From Chromohalobacter canadensis (GTDB taxonomy: Bacteria; Pseudomonadota; Gammaproteobacteria; Pseudomonadales; Halomonadaceae), in contig NZ_CP140151.1 in the NCBI RefSeq assembly GCF_034479555.1, positions 1,550,001-1,614,000 of the forward strand: a DNA stretch of 64,000 bases, given 5' to 3'. The notes under the pieces were generated by a model that was not told the origin of the DNA, did no database searches, and saw nothing but the letters and a program-made list of their open reading frames with translations. The translations under genes and the position numbers were made by a program. Position 1 is the stretch's first letter; the number at the start of each line of letters is the position of its first letter. Below, in pieces: positions 28,555-39,122 of this stretch.

Positions 28555-30246
28555 ATGTCCAACACCGACAAGCGTCACGACCCCAGCCGCCAGATCGCCG
28601 CCCCCAATGGCACCGAGCTCTCGTGCAAGAGCTGGCTGACCGAAGCGCCAATGCGCATGTTGATGAACAACCTTCACCCGGATGTCGCCGAATGCCCCGA
28701 GGATCTGGTCGTCTACGGCGGCATCGGCCGCGCCGCCCGCGACTGGGCGTGCTACGACAAGATCGTCGAGACACTCCAGCGCCTGGAAGATCATCAAACG
28801 TTGCTGATCCAGTCCGGTAAACCAGTAGGCGTGTTCGAGACCCACAAGGATGCCCCGCGGGTACTGATCGCCAACTCCAATCTGGTGCCGGCCTGGGCCA
28901 ACTGGGAGCACTTCAACGAGCTGGATAGGAAAGGACTGATGATGTACGGCCAGATGACCGCTGGCTCGTGGATCTACATTGCCTCACAGGGCATCGTCCA
29001 GGGCACCTATGAGACCTTCGTCGAGGCCGGTCGACAGCACTATGACGGTGATCTCAAGGGACGTTGGATCCTCACCGCTGGCCTTGGTGGCATGGGTGGC
29101 GCGCAGCCGCTGGCCGCAAGTATGGCCGGCGCCTGCTCGCTGAACATCGAGTGCCAACAATCACGCATCGATTTTCGCTTGCGTACGCGCTATCTCGATG
29201 AACAAGCCGAGGATCTCGACGACGCCCTGGCGCGACTCGAAAAGTACACCCAGGCAGGTCAGGCGGTCTCTATCGGCCTGTGCGCCAACGCCGCCGAGGT
29301 GCTCCCGGAACTGGTTAAGCGTGGCGTGCGTCCGGACATGGTCACCGACCAGACCAGTGCTCACGACCCACTGCATGGCTACCTACCCGCCGGCTGGACC
29401 TGGGACGACTATGCGGCTCGCGGCAAGAGCGAATCCGAGGCAGTGGTCAAGGCTGCCAAGCAGTCCATGGCGTTGCATGTCCAGGCCATGCTCGACTTCC
29501 AGGCAATGGGCGTTCCGACCTTCGACTACGGCAATAACATTCGCCAGATGGCCCAAGATGAAGGCGTGACGAGAGCCTTCGATTTCCCCGGCTTCGTGCC
29601 GGCCTATATTCGCCCGCTGTTCTGTCAGGGCATCGGGCCGTTTCGCTGGGCGGCGTTGTCCGGCGATCCGGAAGATATCTACAAGACCGACGCCAAGGTC
29701 AAGGAGCTGATCCCCGACGATCCACACTTGCATAACTGGCTCGACATGGCTCGCGAACGCATCAGCTTCCAAGGCCTGCCGGCACGGATCTGCTGGATTG
29801 GCCTCAAGGATCGCGCCCGCCTCGGTCAGGCATTCAACGAGATGGTCAAGAATGGCGAGCTCAAGGCACCGGTTGTCATCGGCCGCGATCACCTGGATTC
29901 CGGCTCGGTCGCCAGCCCCAACCGCGAGACCGAATCCATGCTGGACGGCTCGGACGCGGTCTCAGATTGGCCGCTGCTCAACGCCCTGCTGAATACCGCC
30001 GGCGGAGCCACCTGGGTCTCACTGCATCACGGTGGTGGCGTAGGTATGGGTTACTCCCAGCACGCCGGAGTCGTGATCGTCGCCGATGGCACGGATGACG
30101 CGCACGCGCGTCTGGGCCGGGTGCTGCGCAACGACCCCGGCACCGGGGTGATGCGCCATGCCGATGCCGGTTACGAGATCGCTAAAGAAAGCGCTCGCGA
30201 AAACAGCCTTGATCTGCCGATGATCGACGCACAGGAGAGCAAGTGA
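28555..30246 (+). CDS. hutU: urocanate hydratase
   Basis: Second step of histidine breakdown: urocanate to imidazolonepropionate, with tightly bound NAD+. 563 aa from MSNTDKRHD (AAGAGA upstream), close to the usual 555-565. The NAD-binding loop [16 protein letters not shown] near residue 180 and the HDPLHGY and [11 protein letters not shown] blocks are typical, as is the C-terminal [13 protein letters not shown]. Its stop codon overlaps the start of hutH (TGATG). Confidence 0.97.
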   Translation: MSNTDKRHDPSRQIAAPNGTELSCKSWLTEAPMRMLMNNLHPDVAECPEDLVVYGGIGRAARDWACYDKIVETLQRLEDHQTLLIQSGKPVGVFETHKDAPRVLIANSNLVPAWANWEHFNELDRKGLMMYGQMTAGSWIYIASQGIVQGTYETFVEAGRQHYDGDLKGRWILTAGLGGMGGAQPLAASMAGACSLNIECQQSRIDFRLRTRYLDEQAEDLDDALARLEKYTQAGQAVSIGLCANAAEVLPELVKRGVRPDMVTDQTSAHDPLHGYLPAGWTWDDYAARGKSESEAVVKAAKQSMALHVQAMLDFQAMGVPTFDYGNNIRQMAQDEGVTRAFDFPGFVPAYIRPLFCQGIGPFRWAALSGDPEDIYKTDAKVKELIPDDPHLHNWLDMARERISFQGLPARICWIGLKDRARLGQAFNEMVKNGELKAPVVIGRDHLDSGSVASPNRETESMLDGSDAVSDWPLLNALLNTAGGATWVSLHHGGGVGMGYSQHAGVVIVADGTDDAHARLGRVLRNDPGTGVMRHADAGYEIAKESARENSLDLPMIDAQESK

Positions 30247-31778
30247 TGAGCCATCTCGAGATTTCCCCAGGAAAGATGACCTTGGCACAAATGCGCCGGG
30301 TGTTTGAAGCCCCGATCCAGGTCAGCCTGCCGGATAGCGCCAACGCAGCCATCCAGCACGGCGTGGATTGCGTCAACCAGGTGCTGGCGGAAGATCGTAC
30401 CGTCTATGGCATCAATACCGGTTTTGGCCTGCTGGCCCAGACCCGCATCGAAAAGGACCATCTCGAAGACTTACAGCGCTCACTGGTGCTATCGCATGCT
30501 ACCGGCGTCGGCGAACCTATGGACGACTCTTTGGTGCGGCTAGTCATGGTGCTCAAGGTCAATGCTCTGGCACGAGGCTTCTCAGGTATTCGTCGCCAGG
30601 TGCTGGATGCCCTGACCACATTGATTAATGCGGAAATCTACCCACGTATCCCGCTCAAAGGCTCGGTGGGGGCCTCCGGCGATTTGGCCCCGTTGGCTCA
30701 CATGAGTGCCCTGCTGCTGGGTGAGGGTCAGGCCCGCTATCGGGGTGAGTGGTTGCCTGCACACCAGGCGCTAGCCATCGCCGGTCTAGAGCCATTGGCA
30801 CTAGCGCCCAAAGAAGGGCTCGCACTGCTCAACGGCACTCAGGTCTCCACCGCCTATACTCTGCGTGGATTGTTCGAGGCCGAGGACCTGTATGCAGCCG
30901 CAACTGTCTGTGGTGCCCTCACCGTCGAAGCGACGCTCAGTTCACGCGCGCCCTTCGATGCTCGCATTCACGACGTTCGTGGCCAGCAGGGTCAAATCGA
31001 TGCCGCTAGTGCCTATCGCCACCTGCTGGGTGAGCGTAGCGGGGTCAGTGACTCCCATGTTGATTGCGGCAAGGTACAAGATCCCTACTCGTTACGCTGC
31101 CAACCGCAGGTGATGGGTGCCTGCCTGCGCCAGATGCGCCAAGTCGCCGAAATCTTGGAAGTCGAAGCCAATGCCGTCTCCGATAACCCCCTAGTATTCG
31201 CTGCGGAAGGCGACATCATCTCCGGCGGCAACTTCCATGCTGAACCGGTGGCCATGGCCGCCGACAACTTGGCGCTGGCCATCGCCGAGATCGGCTCGCT
31301 CACCGAGCGGCGCATCTCGCTGATGATGGACAAGAACATGTCTCAACTGCCCCCCTTCCTGGTAGAGAAAGGCGGCGTCAACTCTGGCTTCATGATCGCC
31401 CAAGTCACTGCCGCAGCGCTGGCCAGCGAAAACAAGGCCCTGGCCCATCCGCACAGCGTCGACAGTCTGCCGACATCCGCCAACCAGGAAGACCATGTAT
31501 CTATGGCGCCTGCCGCCGGTAAACGCCTTTGGGAGATGGCCGCCAATGTGCGTGGCACCGTGGCCATCGAGTGGCTGGCCGCTTGTCAGGGACTCGACTT
31601 CCGCGACGATCTCACCACCACCATCCCTCTGGAGAAAGCCCGCAGCGCATTGCGTGAGCGTGTGGATTACTACGACAAGGACCGTTTCTTCGCCCCGGAC
31701 ATCGAGGCAACTACCGAGCTACTGCTCACGCGTACACTCAGCAAGCTAGTGCCAGACAATCTGCTGCCCAGCTACTGA
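30246..31778 (+). CDS. hutH: histidine ammonia-lyase
   Basis: First step of histidine breakdown: L-histidine to urocanate and ammonia. 510 aa; the Ala143-Ser144-Gly145 triad in [15 protein letters not shown] forms the MIO prosthetic group. Other family blocks are [13 protein letters not shown] near 53, NGTQVSTAY and [14 protein letters not shown]. Translation is coupled to hutU by the TGATG overlap; a GTG one codon earlier is possible. A hairpin separates it from the NhaC-type gene. Confidence 0.97.
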   Translation: MSHLEISPGKMTLAQMRRVFEAPIQVSLPDSANAAIQHGVDCVNQVLAEDRTVYGINTGFGLLAQTRIEKDHLEDLQRSLVLSHATGVGEPMDDSLVRLVMVLKVNALARGFSGIRRQVLDALTTLINAEIYPRIPLKGSVGASGDLAPLAHMSALLLGEGQARYRGEWLPAHQALAIAGLEPLALAPKEGLALLNGTQVSTAYTLRGLFEAEDLYAAATVCGALTVEATLSSRAPFDARIHDVRGQQGQIDAASAYRHLLGERSGVSDSHVDCGKVQDPYSLRCQPQVMGACLRQMRQVAEILEVEANAVSDNPLVFAAEGDIISGGNFHAEPVAMAADNLALAIAEIGSLTERRISLMMDKNMSQLPPFLVEKGGVNSGFMIAQVTAAALASENKALAHPHSVDSLPTSANQEDHVSMAPAAGKRLWEMAANVRGTVAIEWLAACQGLDFRDDLTTTIPLEKARSALRERVDYYDKDRFFAPDIEATTELLLTRTLSKLVPDNLLPSY

Positions 31779-31784
31779 CAGATC

Positions 31785-31810
31785 ACCCGCGATACTCACG
31801 TATCGCGGGT
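31785..31810 (+). terminator. hairpin between hutH and the NhaC-type gene
   Basis: ACCCGCGATAC and GTATCGCGGGT form a perfect 11-bp stem with a 4-nt loop. There is no T-run after it, so it may only reduce read-through into, or stabilise the message before, the transporter gene. Confidence 0.55.
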
Positions 31811-31849
31811 CTGAGTTATCTAAAACCATCCTTACAATGAAGGAACATC

Positions 31850-33292
31850 ATGTCCAAACAATCACAAGACATTCCTTTTTTTGCCGCCATGCTGCCTTTC
31901 ATCGTGATGATCGTCACGATGATGACGACCATTATGATTTTCGAGGGCAGTCCACACATTCCTCTCTTGATCGGCGCCGTGACGGCGGGCATCGTCGCCT
32001 GGTTCAATGGGTATTCATGGGAGGCACTTGAAAGCTATATCTACGATGGCATTAAGAAAGTGCTACCCGCCGTCGTTATCCTGATACTGGTGGGGCTGTT
32101 GATCAGTTCCTGGGTCGCTGGCGGCGTTGTCGGCGCGATGACCTATTACGGTCTGGAGTTCTTGTCACCCGACTATTTCCTACCCGCCCTGCTGCTGATC
32201 TGCGCATTCAGTACGCTGATGATGGGTAGCTCCTGGTCAACCATCGGCACCCTGGGCGTGGCGGGTATGGCAGCCGGTACCAGCATGGGACTGCCACCGG
32301 CGGCCATTGCCGGGGCGGTCGTTTCCGGCGCATTTTTCGGCGACAAGATGTCACCGCTGTCCGACACAACAATTCTTGCCTCAGGCATCGCGGGCGCGAA
32401 TATCTTCGCGCACATCCGCCACATGCTTTATACCACCATCCCCGGGCTTGTCATCGCCTTGATCGTGTTCATGTTCATGGCCCATTCCACTGACGCTAAT
32501 GAACTATCCCAATCGATCGGCACTGTCGTGAATAGTCTCCAGGCGAATTACATCATCTCTCCTTGGCTGTTCATCATTCCTTTGTTGATTCCGGTATTGG
32601 CAACCAGCAAGGTGCCAGCCATTCCGACTCTACTTATCGGTATCGTGCTGGGCAGCCTTTCCTATCTTTGGGTTCAAGGCGGCGACATGAAAACGCTATT
32701 TTCCGTTCTGCAGGGCGGCTATGTATCGGATACAGGTAACGAAACTGTCGACAGCCTACTGAGTCAAGGTGGCCTGGAATCCATGATGTATACCGTGTCA
32801 CTAGCGATGATCGCGATGATATTTGGCGGCATCATGGAAAGTACCGGAATGCTAAGCGCGCTGGTAGGCAAAGTCGTGAGACTGGCAAGAAGCGGCAGGT
32901 CGTTGTGTGCCATTACCGTCGGCTCATCTTTTTTGACCAACGTGGTCACCGCCGAACAGTACATTTCCATCATTATTCCAGGAAGAATGTACGCTCAGTC
33001 CTTCCGCGACAAAAAGCTGCATCCCAAGAATCTTTCCCGCGCCTTGGAAGACGGCGGCACGATCACCTCACCCTTGGTGCCATGGAGCACCGATGCCATC
33101 TTCGTTTATAGCGCACTGGGTATAAGCGCCTGGTCATACGCTCCTTACGCCGTGCTGAACTACAGCGTGCCGATCATCTCCATCGCCATGGCGTTGGCTG
33201 GCTTCAAGATTGTCTACCAAAAGGTATCTGAAACGGATAACTCAGCCTACACACAAGAAACTAACGATCCCTCTTTAAGCTATAAACGCTAG
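31850..33292 (+). CDS. NhaC-family sodium/proton antiporter-like transporter in the hut locus
   Basis: 480-aa inner-membrane protein with about eleven to twelve hydrophobic segments. NhaC-family blocks are SSWSTIGTLGVAGMAAG, AGAVVSGAFFGDKMSPLSDTT near 155-175 and GGTITSPLVPWSTDAIF near the C-terminus. It follows hutH by 71 bases on the same strand with a good AAGGA, and ends just before a very strong terminator. NhaC relatives include Na+/H+ antiporters and Na+-coupled malate/lactate exchange. In this context histidine or urocanate transport coupled to Na+ is a plausible inference. Confidence 0.84.
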   Translation: MSKQSQDIPFFAAMLPFIVMIVTMMTTIMIFEGSPHIPLLIGAVTAGIVAWFNGYSWEALESYIYDGIKKVLPAVVILILVGLLISSWVAGGVVGAMTYYGLEFLSPDYFLPALLLICAFSTLMMGSSWSTIGTLGVAGMAAGTSMGLPPAAIAGAVVSGAFFGDKMSPLSDTTILASGIAGANIFAHIRHMLYTTIPGLVIALIVFMFMAHSTDANELSQSIGTVVNSLQANYIISPWLFIIPLLIPVLATSKVPAIPTLLIGIVLGSLSYLWVQGGDMKTLFSVLQGGYVSDTGNETVDSLLSQGGLESMMYTVSLAMIAMIFGGIMESTGMLSALVGKVVRLARSGRSLCAITVGSSFLTNVVTAEQYISIIIPGRMYAQSFRDKKLHPKNLSRALEDGGTITSPLVPWSTDAIFVYSALGISAWSYAPYAVLNYSVPIISIAMALAGFKIVYQKVSETDNSAYTQETNDPSLSYKR

Positions 33293-33360
33293 TGAAAAAG
33301 AGCACCGGCCGTGCAAATATCCCTGCACCTGCCAGACGGCACGGCGCACGCCCTGCCCCA

Positions 33361-33398
33361 ACGCAACACGGCCCCTCATTTGAGGGGCCGTGTTGCGT
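33361..33398. terminator. very strong bidirectional terminator ending the hut operon
   Basis: An 18-bp perfect inverted repeat (33361-33378 and 33381-33398) with a 2-nt loop, followed by TT on the plus strand. It separates the hut operon from a convergent lipoprotein gene. Confidence 0.9.
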
Positions 33399-33437
33399 TT
33401 GTGGCCTGCTAGTTTCAGCGACTTCCCTATCGCGGCC

Positions 33438-33605
33438 TTACGGCGTCTCGTTGGAACGCGACGCATCCGCCGGATTGCTGGTCGGCCCGCTCTGAGGCAC
33501 TCCCTTCTTGACCTCACGATGGCCATCGTCATAGGTATTGACCGTGCAGCCGGCGAGTCCCGCCAGCAGCAGCGCGGTTCCCACCACCGCAAATAGATAA
33601 CGCAT
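33438..33605 (-). CDS. small lipoprotein, 55 aa
   Basis: A short gene with a strong GAGGGAG upstream of its ATG. The product MRYLFAVVGTALLLAGLAGC has a lipoprotein signal peptide with lipobox LAGC (Cys20), so it should be anchored to a membrane, probably the outer one because residues after Cys are TV rather than an Asp retention signal. The mature part is 36 residues, hydrophilic (TYDDGHREVKKGVPQSGP) and without a known domain. It lies between the hut terminator and the TonB-dependent receptor. Function unknown. Confidence 0.72.
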   Translation of the reverse strand: MRYLFAVVGTALLLAGLAGCTVNTYDDGHREVKKGVPQSGPTSNPADASRSNETP

Positions 33606-33684
33606 ACGCTCCCTCTTTTATCGCTGATCGATCCCGAGCCCACTAGCCGAGGCTACGCACCAGTGAGCGAATGACGCGACGCGT

Positions 33685-35721
33685 TTAGAACGCGACTTCC
33701 ATACCAGCGTAGACGGTCCGCCCCGAGGCCGACTCGAAATAGCGGTCGTTGTTGGCATTGATTCGCACATTGGCGAAATGCTCGCGGTCGAAGAGATTGC
33801 GCATGCCAACGTAGCCCTTGAGCAAGGTATCGCCGCCCAGGTGCCAGCCATCACCGACGCGTAGATTGACCAACCAGTAATCATCGACCTCCACGTCGTT
33901 GGCGTCATCCGCCACCATGTCGCCGATATACTGCGTCTCGAGCGTCGCGAAGCGCTCGTCGAGACCCTGCCAGGAGAGTTGGTTCATCCAAGTCTGTTCC
34001 GGCAAGCCGGGGATGCGATTACCGCCGTAGTTGCCATCCTGGGTGTCGTACTCGTCGAACTCGTACTTGGCCAGCGTCAAGGCACTATCGAGACGCCAGC
34101 TCGGCGTCATCTGCCAGCCCAGCGCCAGCTCGACGCCATCACGCGAGGAGTCACCGGCGTTGCGGTAAAAGTCTCGCCCATTCTCGTTGTAAGGCACCAG
34201 TTCGTCACGCACCCGCACCGAGAAAAGCGCCAGATCGTAATCTACGCCATTGTTGAAATTGCCCCGCAGCCCGATTTCACGATTCCAAGCTTGCTGTGGC
34301 TCGATGGCCGGGTTGAAACCACCCACGCCGCTAGGGTTGGCGAATTCAGAAAACGTGGGTGTTTCAAAAGACGTACCGGTATTGGCATAAATCTGATGTG
34401 TCGGCAGGTAACGGTAGCTCAAGCCGGCCGAGCCGCTCCACTCACGGAAGGTACGATCGCCGCTCTGGTCGCCATCGCTGTCGAAGTCATCGTCAATGTC
34501 GAAATCGACGCGGTCGTAACGAGTCCCCAGCGATAGCGTCAACTTGTCGGTGAGATCCAGATCGCCCTGGGCGAAAATCCCTACAGAGGTCGCCTCCTGA
34601 GTCTCGTCGGCGGCTTCACCGCTGACTGTACCGTCGAACTCGACGTCACGCCGCCAGCGATCGTCTTCTTGATGCGCCACATCGACACCGACCACATAGC
34701 GCAGCGGCAGCTCGCCGAGGGTCAGATCCTGGTGATACTCGGCGCTCCCACCGTAGTAATCGCGCTTGTAGCCAAGAAGACTGTCGCCGGGATAGGGCAG
34801 TTGTTGCTCGAAGTCGCGCTGCAGATAGAAGCCCTTGACGTACAACTCGCCCGGCCCCGCAGAAAGATCCTCGTACTGCAGCCCCAGTACCTGCTGGTCG
34901 ACGTTCTGGCCAGTATCGTATTCCTCAGTGAAGTCACCAGCCTGGTCGCGATCTTCGTTGACCTGCTCGCGTGTCAGCCCGCCCGGGTCCTCTGAGCGCG
35001 GATTGTCCAGCAAGTTGACGATGGCCGTCAGTGCCCGGTCGTTGCCCAGCTCGCGACGTATCTTGGCGTTGAGGTGGTACTTCTCGACCTGACTCTGATC
35101 GCGATAACCGTCGAAATTCAGCGCCGACACACTCACATGATGCGACCAGGGCCCATTCACGCCGCCATCACTGAAGCGATATTTCTGGTAGCCGTCGCTG
35201 CCGATCTCGGCGCCCAGGCGCGTCTTCTGATCATCGCGGCCATCGGCCGTAGTCACACTGAGAACGCCCCCGGCCGCGTTGCCGTAAAGCACCGACGACG
35301 GACCGCGAATAACCTCAATGCGCTCGGCGCTGTCGAGATCGATGGCATCGAGCTGTGCCTGACCATCGGGCAATGTATAGGGAATGCCATCGGTCATCAC
35401 CGTGATCCCGCGCACTCCGAAAGGCGCCCGTGCGCCGAAGCCGCGAATCGCCAGGCGCTCGCCCTGGGCGAAGTTGTCACGATTTTGCAGAAATACGCCC
35501 GGCACGCGCACCAACGACTCATCGAGACGCACGCGCTGTTGCCCTGCGGCGATGTCATCATGTTCGATCACGGACACCGCAGCGGGGGTGGTGTACAGCT
35601 CGCGATCGAGGCGTGGTGCCGTGACTTCCATTACCTCCGGCGAGGAGGATTGGGCGAAGGCAACACCGGAAACGCCCAGGGCGCCCAGCAACAAGGAGGT
35701 ATTGAGGTAACGATGCGTCAT
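33685..35721 (-). CDS. TonB-dependent outer-membrane receptor
   Basis: 678-aa receptor. A signal peptide (1-23, ending VAFA) is followed by a TonB box-like MEVTAP, the plug domain (about 40-150; RGFGARAPFGVRGITVMTDGIPY and IEVIRGPSSVLYGNAAGGVL) and a 22-strand-type barrel ending in Phe (YAGMEVAF). The plug and barrel resemble FecA/iron-siderophore receptors, but the ligand is not certain. No ribosome site, Fur box or cobalamin riboswitch could be recognised in the 99 bases upstream. It has no transport partner genes adjacent. Confidence 0.88.
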   Translation of the reverse strand: MTHRYLNTSLLLGALGVSGVAFAQSSSPEVMEVTAPRLDRELYTTPAAVSVIEHDDIAAGQQRVRLDESLVRVPGVFLQNRDNFAQGERLAIRGFGARAPFGVRGITVMTDGIPYTLPDGQAQLDAIDLDSAERIEVIRGPSSVLYGNAAGGVLSVTTADGRDDQKTRLGAEIGSDGYQKYRFSDGGVNGPWSHHVSVSALNFDGYRDQSQVEKYHLNAKIRRELGNDRALTAIVNLLDNPRSEDPGGLTREQVNEDRDQAGDFTEEYDTGQNVDQQVLGLQYEDLSAGPGELYVKGFYLQRDFEQQLPYPGDSLLGYKRDYYGGSAEYHQDLTLGELPLRYVVGVDVAHQEDDRWRRDVEFDGTVSGEAADETQEATSVGIFAQGDLDLTDKLTLSLGTRYDRVDFDIDDDFDSDGDQSGDRTFREWSGSAGLSYRYLPTHQIYANTGTSFETPTFSEFANPSGVGGFNPAIEPQQAWNREIGLRGNFNNGVDYDLALFSVRVRDELVPYNENGRDFYRNAGDSSRDGVELALGWQMTPSWRLDSALTLAKYEFDEYDTQDGNYGGNRIPGLPEQTWMNQLSWQGLDERFATLETQYIGDMVADDANDVEVDDYWLVNLRVGDGWHLGGDTLLKGYVGMRNLFDREHFANVRINANNDRYFESASGRTVYAGMEVAF

Positions 35722-36005
35722 GGAAATATCGACAGGTCGGGTCTGCCGGATGACGAGGCGTCGCCGGCGGACGGATTCATTAAGCGGTAGAGCATATTAT
35801 CACACCCAGAACAAGCTAGCCTTATGTCTAACGCGCCATACCGCCAGGTCATGGAGTCATGGAGTCATGGAGAGGAGACGCCCCGTCGGGGCGGCATCCT
35901 GCCGCAGATGCATCCCCATCCTGGAATGCGTAAAATGCGCGCCTCGGCCTATTGCCGAGCCTTACCCGGTCCGTCCTTTACGGGGACGATTACCAGGAGA
36001 CAGAC

Positions 36006-36962
36006 ATGACCGATCCGCACGACACGCCGGCCATCGTGGTGGCGGCGCTTTATCAGTTCGTCACCCTCGACGATTACGAGGCTTTGCGCGAGCCGTTGCT
36101 CGAGACGATGCGTGCCCACGACGTGAAAGGCACCTTGCTGCTCGCCTTTGAGGGCATCAACGGCACCGTCTCAGGCACGCGCGAAAGCATCGACGCGCTG
36201 CTCGCCTGGCTGCGCGCCGACCCGCGCCTGGCCGCGGTCGACCACAAGGAATCCTACTGCGACGCGCATCCGTTCTATCGCACCAAGGTCAAGCTCAAGC
36301 GTGAGATCGTCACCCTCGGCATCGACGGGGTGGACCCCAACCAGGCAGTCGGCACCTATGTCGAGCCCGAGGATTGGAACGATGTCATCGCCGACCCGGA
36401 AGTGCTGGTCATCGACACGCGCAACGAGTACGAAGTGGAAATCGGCTCCTTCGAGGGCGCCATCGACCCGCAAACCAAGACGTTCCGCGAGTTTCCCGAC
36501 TACGTAAAGGCGCACTACGACCCCGCCCAGCACAAGAAGGTGGCGATGTTCTGCACCGGCGGGATCCGCTGCGAGAAGGCTTCGAGCTTCATGCTCAATG
36601 AAGGCTTCGAAGAGGTGTATCACCTCAAGGGCGGCATTCTGAGCTACCTGGAGAAGGTGCCCGAGGAACAGTCACGCTGGCAGGGCGAGTGCTTCGTTTT
36701 CGATAATCGCGTGACCGTGCGCCACGACCTCGCCGAGGGCGAGTTCGAACAGTGCCACGCCTGCCGTCGCCCGATCTCCGAAGCCGACATGGCCTCCGCG
36801 AAATACGAGCCCGGCGTAAGCTGCCCGCATTGCTGGGACAGTCTACCGGAGAAGACGCGCGCCAGTGCCCGCGAACGCCAGCGTCAGATCGAGCTTGCCA
36901 AGCAACGCGGCGAGCCGCATCCGCTGGGGCGCGACCCGCGCCGTCAGCCGGCCGGCAGCTAG
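36006..36962 (+). CDS. trhO: tRNA uridine(34) hydroxylase, rhodanese family
   Basis: Oxygen-dependent enzyme that hydroxylates wobble U34 in some tRNAs (TrhO, formerly YceA). 318 aa from MTDPHDTPA with CAGGAG upstream. The N-terminal domain has [14 protein letters not shown]; the central rhodanese domain has the active-site Cys183 in [15 protein letters not shown]-terminal stretch has two CxxC pairs (CHACRR and CPHCW), a likely zinc site. It stands alone and is followed by a terminator. Confidence 0.93.
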   Translation: MTDPHDTPAIVVAALYQFVTLDDYEALREPLLETMRAHDVKGTLLLAFEGINGTVSGTRESIDALLAWLRADPRLAAVDHKESYCDAHPFYRTKVKLKREIVTLGIDGVDPNQAVGTYVEPEDWNDVIADPEVLVIDTRNEYEVEIGSFEGAIDPQTKTFREFPDYVKAHYDPAQHKKVAMFCTGGIRCEKASSFMLNEGFEEVYHLKGGILSYLEKVPEEQSRWQGECFVFDNRVTVRHDLAEGEFEQCHACRRPISEADMASAKYEPGVSCPHCWDSLPEKTRASARERQRQIELAKQRGEPHPLGRDPRRQPAGS

Positions 36963-36987
36963 AGCTGCCGAGCAGGATTGAGCCAGC

Positions 36988-37021
36988 ACGACAAGGCCCC
37001 TTATCTGCGGGGCCTTGTCGT
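36988..37021 (+). terminator. terminator after trhO
   Basis: A 13-bp stem (ACGACAAGGCCCC with GGGGCCTTGTCGT) and an 8-nt loop, followed by TT, 25 bases after the stop codon. Confidence 0.8.
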
Positions 37022-37103
37022 TAATGGCAGGCCATGTGATCTTGTCGATGCACACTGAACCGTCGAAAACGCGCTCGCGCGACTTGCATAAAGAGACCAC
37101 CTC

Positions 37104-39071
37104 GTGATGTCCGCCGCCGAACTGCTCGAACAGCTGCGTTTACTAGATGAATCCGAGCGTATCGAGGCCAAGCGCGGCAGAGCCATGGGCAAGTCGATGC
37201 TGGAGACCACTTGCGCCTTCGCCAACGAGCCAGGGCTGGATGGGGGTTACCTGCTGCTGGGCGTGGCCGGTGACGACCAAGGCCATTATCAGGTCGAGGG
37301 CATCGATGATCCCGATCGTCTATTGAATGACTTGCACTCGGCCTGCGCCAGCAAGTTCAACGTGCCTATTCGTGTACAGGCCAACACCGAACTGGTCGAA
37401 GGCAAGCGCGTGATTGCCGTTTATGTGGCAGAAGCGCGTCCCGGCGACAAACCGATCTATTTCCAGGCGTCGGCGCTACCCAGAGCCGCCTGGCGGCGAG
37501 GACCAAACGGCGATTACCGCTGCAACAGCGATGATCTGGAGATTCTTTATCAGCAGCGTGCCCAGCTCGAATTCGATCGCTCGATACTGGAAGCCGCCAC
37601 GCTCGAGGATATCGACCCTGACGCCGTCGAGGACTACCGTCGTGACCGGCGTGCCGCCAACGAGTTGGCCGAAGAGCTCAACTACACCGACGAGGAACTG
37701 CTGGAAGCGCTGGGCGCTGTCACGCGCCAGCGTGGCGAACTGAAACCGACCCTGGCCGGCACCTTGCTGTTCGGCCGACGGATTGCACTCAGACGCCTAT
37801 TGCCCGCCCAGCGAGTGGACTATATCCGGGTGCCCGGCAAGGAGTGGATCGACGACCCCGACCAACGTTTCACCACCCTGGATATGCGCGATACCTTGCC
37901 GCGCCTGATCAATCGCGCTGCGGCAACGGTCATGGATGACTTGCCCACCGCCTTTCATCTGCCCCAAGGCAGCCAACAGCGCAGCGATACGCCGCTAATT
38001 CCCGCCAAAGTAATTCGCGAGGCCATTGTCAATGCGCTGATGCACCGCAACTACCGGCGCCACGAGCCAGTGCAGATTATCCGCTTCAGCAATCGTATCG
38101 AGATTCATAACCCAGGCTATTCACTCAAGCCCGAGGAATAACTAGGCCAGCCAAGTAGTGCTTGGCGCAACCCGACACTAGCCGCCGTACTGCACGAGAC
38201 ACGCTATGCAGAAACCAAAGGCAGCGGCATTCGTGTCATGCGTCGCCATATGGAACAAGCCGGGCTGACGCCGCCGGTCTTCGAGTCTCAGCGTCATGAA
38301 GACCGCTTCATGGCCACCCTGCTGTTTGTACACTTCCTGGACGAAGAAGCTGTCGAGTGGTTAAAACACTTCCGCCATTTACAGCTTATGGAAGAAGAGT
38401 GCCGCGCCCTGCTGCTGGTTCGCGAAACCGGCCGTATCACCAACGCAGACTACCGCGCCCAGAGCCGCGTCGATACGCTGACAGCCAGCCAGCACTTGGT
38501 GCGATTGCGTGACCTAGGGCTGCTGACCCAGATTCCTAAAGGCTCGGCAACCTATTACGTTCCAGGTGAGCGCTTTCCAAATGAAATGGAACTTACCGAC
38601 GACCTTTTCGGCTTACCTCCGGAGTCTGACCGCTTATCTCCGGAGTCTGACCGCTTATCTCCGGAGTCTGACCACTTATCTCCGGAGTCCAACGGCTTAT
38701 CTCTGGAGTCCAACGGCTTATCTCTGGAGTCCAACGGCTTATCTCCGGAGTCCAACGGCTTATCTACCGCACCGCGGACAGAGCTTCTGGCAGAGCTGCC
38801 AGAGCCTCTGGCCCAGCAGTTGAGCGAGTTGGGACAAAGAACCCGCGATACATCACGCATAAGGAACGTGATCGTCTCACTTTGTGCTCTTCGACCATAC
38901 CGGGTCAGCGAGCTTGCCCTCTTGTTGCAACGCAACCCAGAATATCTTCAAAAACAGTACCTTAACTCGCTTCGCCGAGAAAGCTTACTGTCTTACCTCT
39001 ACCTGAACGACCCTAACCGCCCCGATCAGGCCTATATCTCGACGCATGATCACGGAAAGCAGGATGAATAA
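37104..39071 (+). pseudogene. AlbA_2/RecG-like ATP-binding regulator split by an in-frame stop
   Basis: The whole reading frame would give 655 aa: an N-terminal AlbA_2 DNA-binding domain (about 10-130; IEAKRGRAMGKSMLETTCAFAN, GGYLLLGV), a linker, then the HATPase_c_4-like domain (IREAIVNALMHRNYR near 312, KGSGIRVMRRHM near 377) and a C-terminal winged helix. A TAA at 38139-38141 stands between EE and LGQPSSAWRNP in the same frame; CAA to TAA would explain it. The 3' part (restarting at 38238) lacks the first domain. Seven 21-bp repeats encode SPESDRL/SLESNGL heptads at 38610-38765. Homologues act as transcription regulators or in unknown stress roles. Confidence 0.78.
38610..38765 (+). repeat. 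21-bp tandem repeat, seven units plus a partial one
   Basis: Units of the form GGCTTATCTCCGGAGTCTGAC, with small changes between units, in frame with the gene. They encode the heptads (S/P)(P/L)ES(D/N)(R/H/G)L. The three 5' units share one variant and the 3' units another, as expected of stepwise duplication. Confidence 0.92.
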
Positions 39072-39074
39072 ACA

Positions 39075-39094
39075 AGACCTAACCAATGAGGTCT
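39075..39094 (+). terminator. weak hairpin between the AlbA-type gene and chrA
   Basis: AGACCT and AGGTCT form a 6-bp stem with an 8-nt loop between the convergent genes. No T-run follows. Confidence 0.3.
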
Positions 39095-39122
39095 AGGGCT
39101 TCTGCCAGACACTACACACTCA

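Noticed and set aside
35722..35820. Fur box or cobalamin riboswitch before the TonB-dependent receptor
   Set aside because: A GATAATAT stretch is present but no 19-bp Fur dyad and no riboswitch fold could be made out.
38610..38765. CRISPR-like direct repeats
   Set aside because: Units are contiguous without spacers, in frame, and coding.
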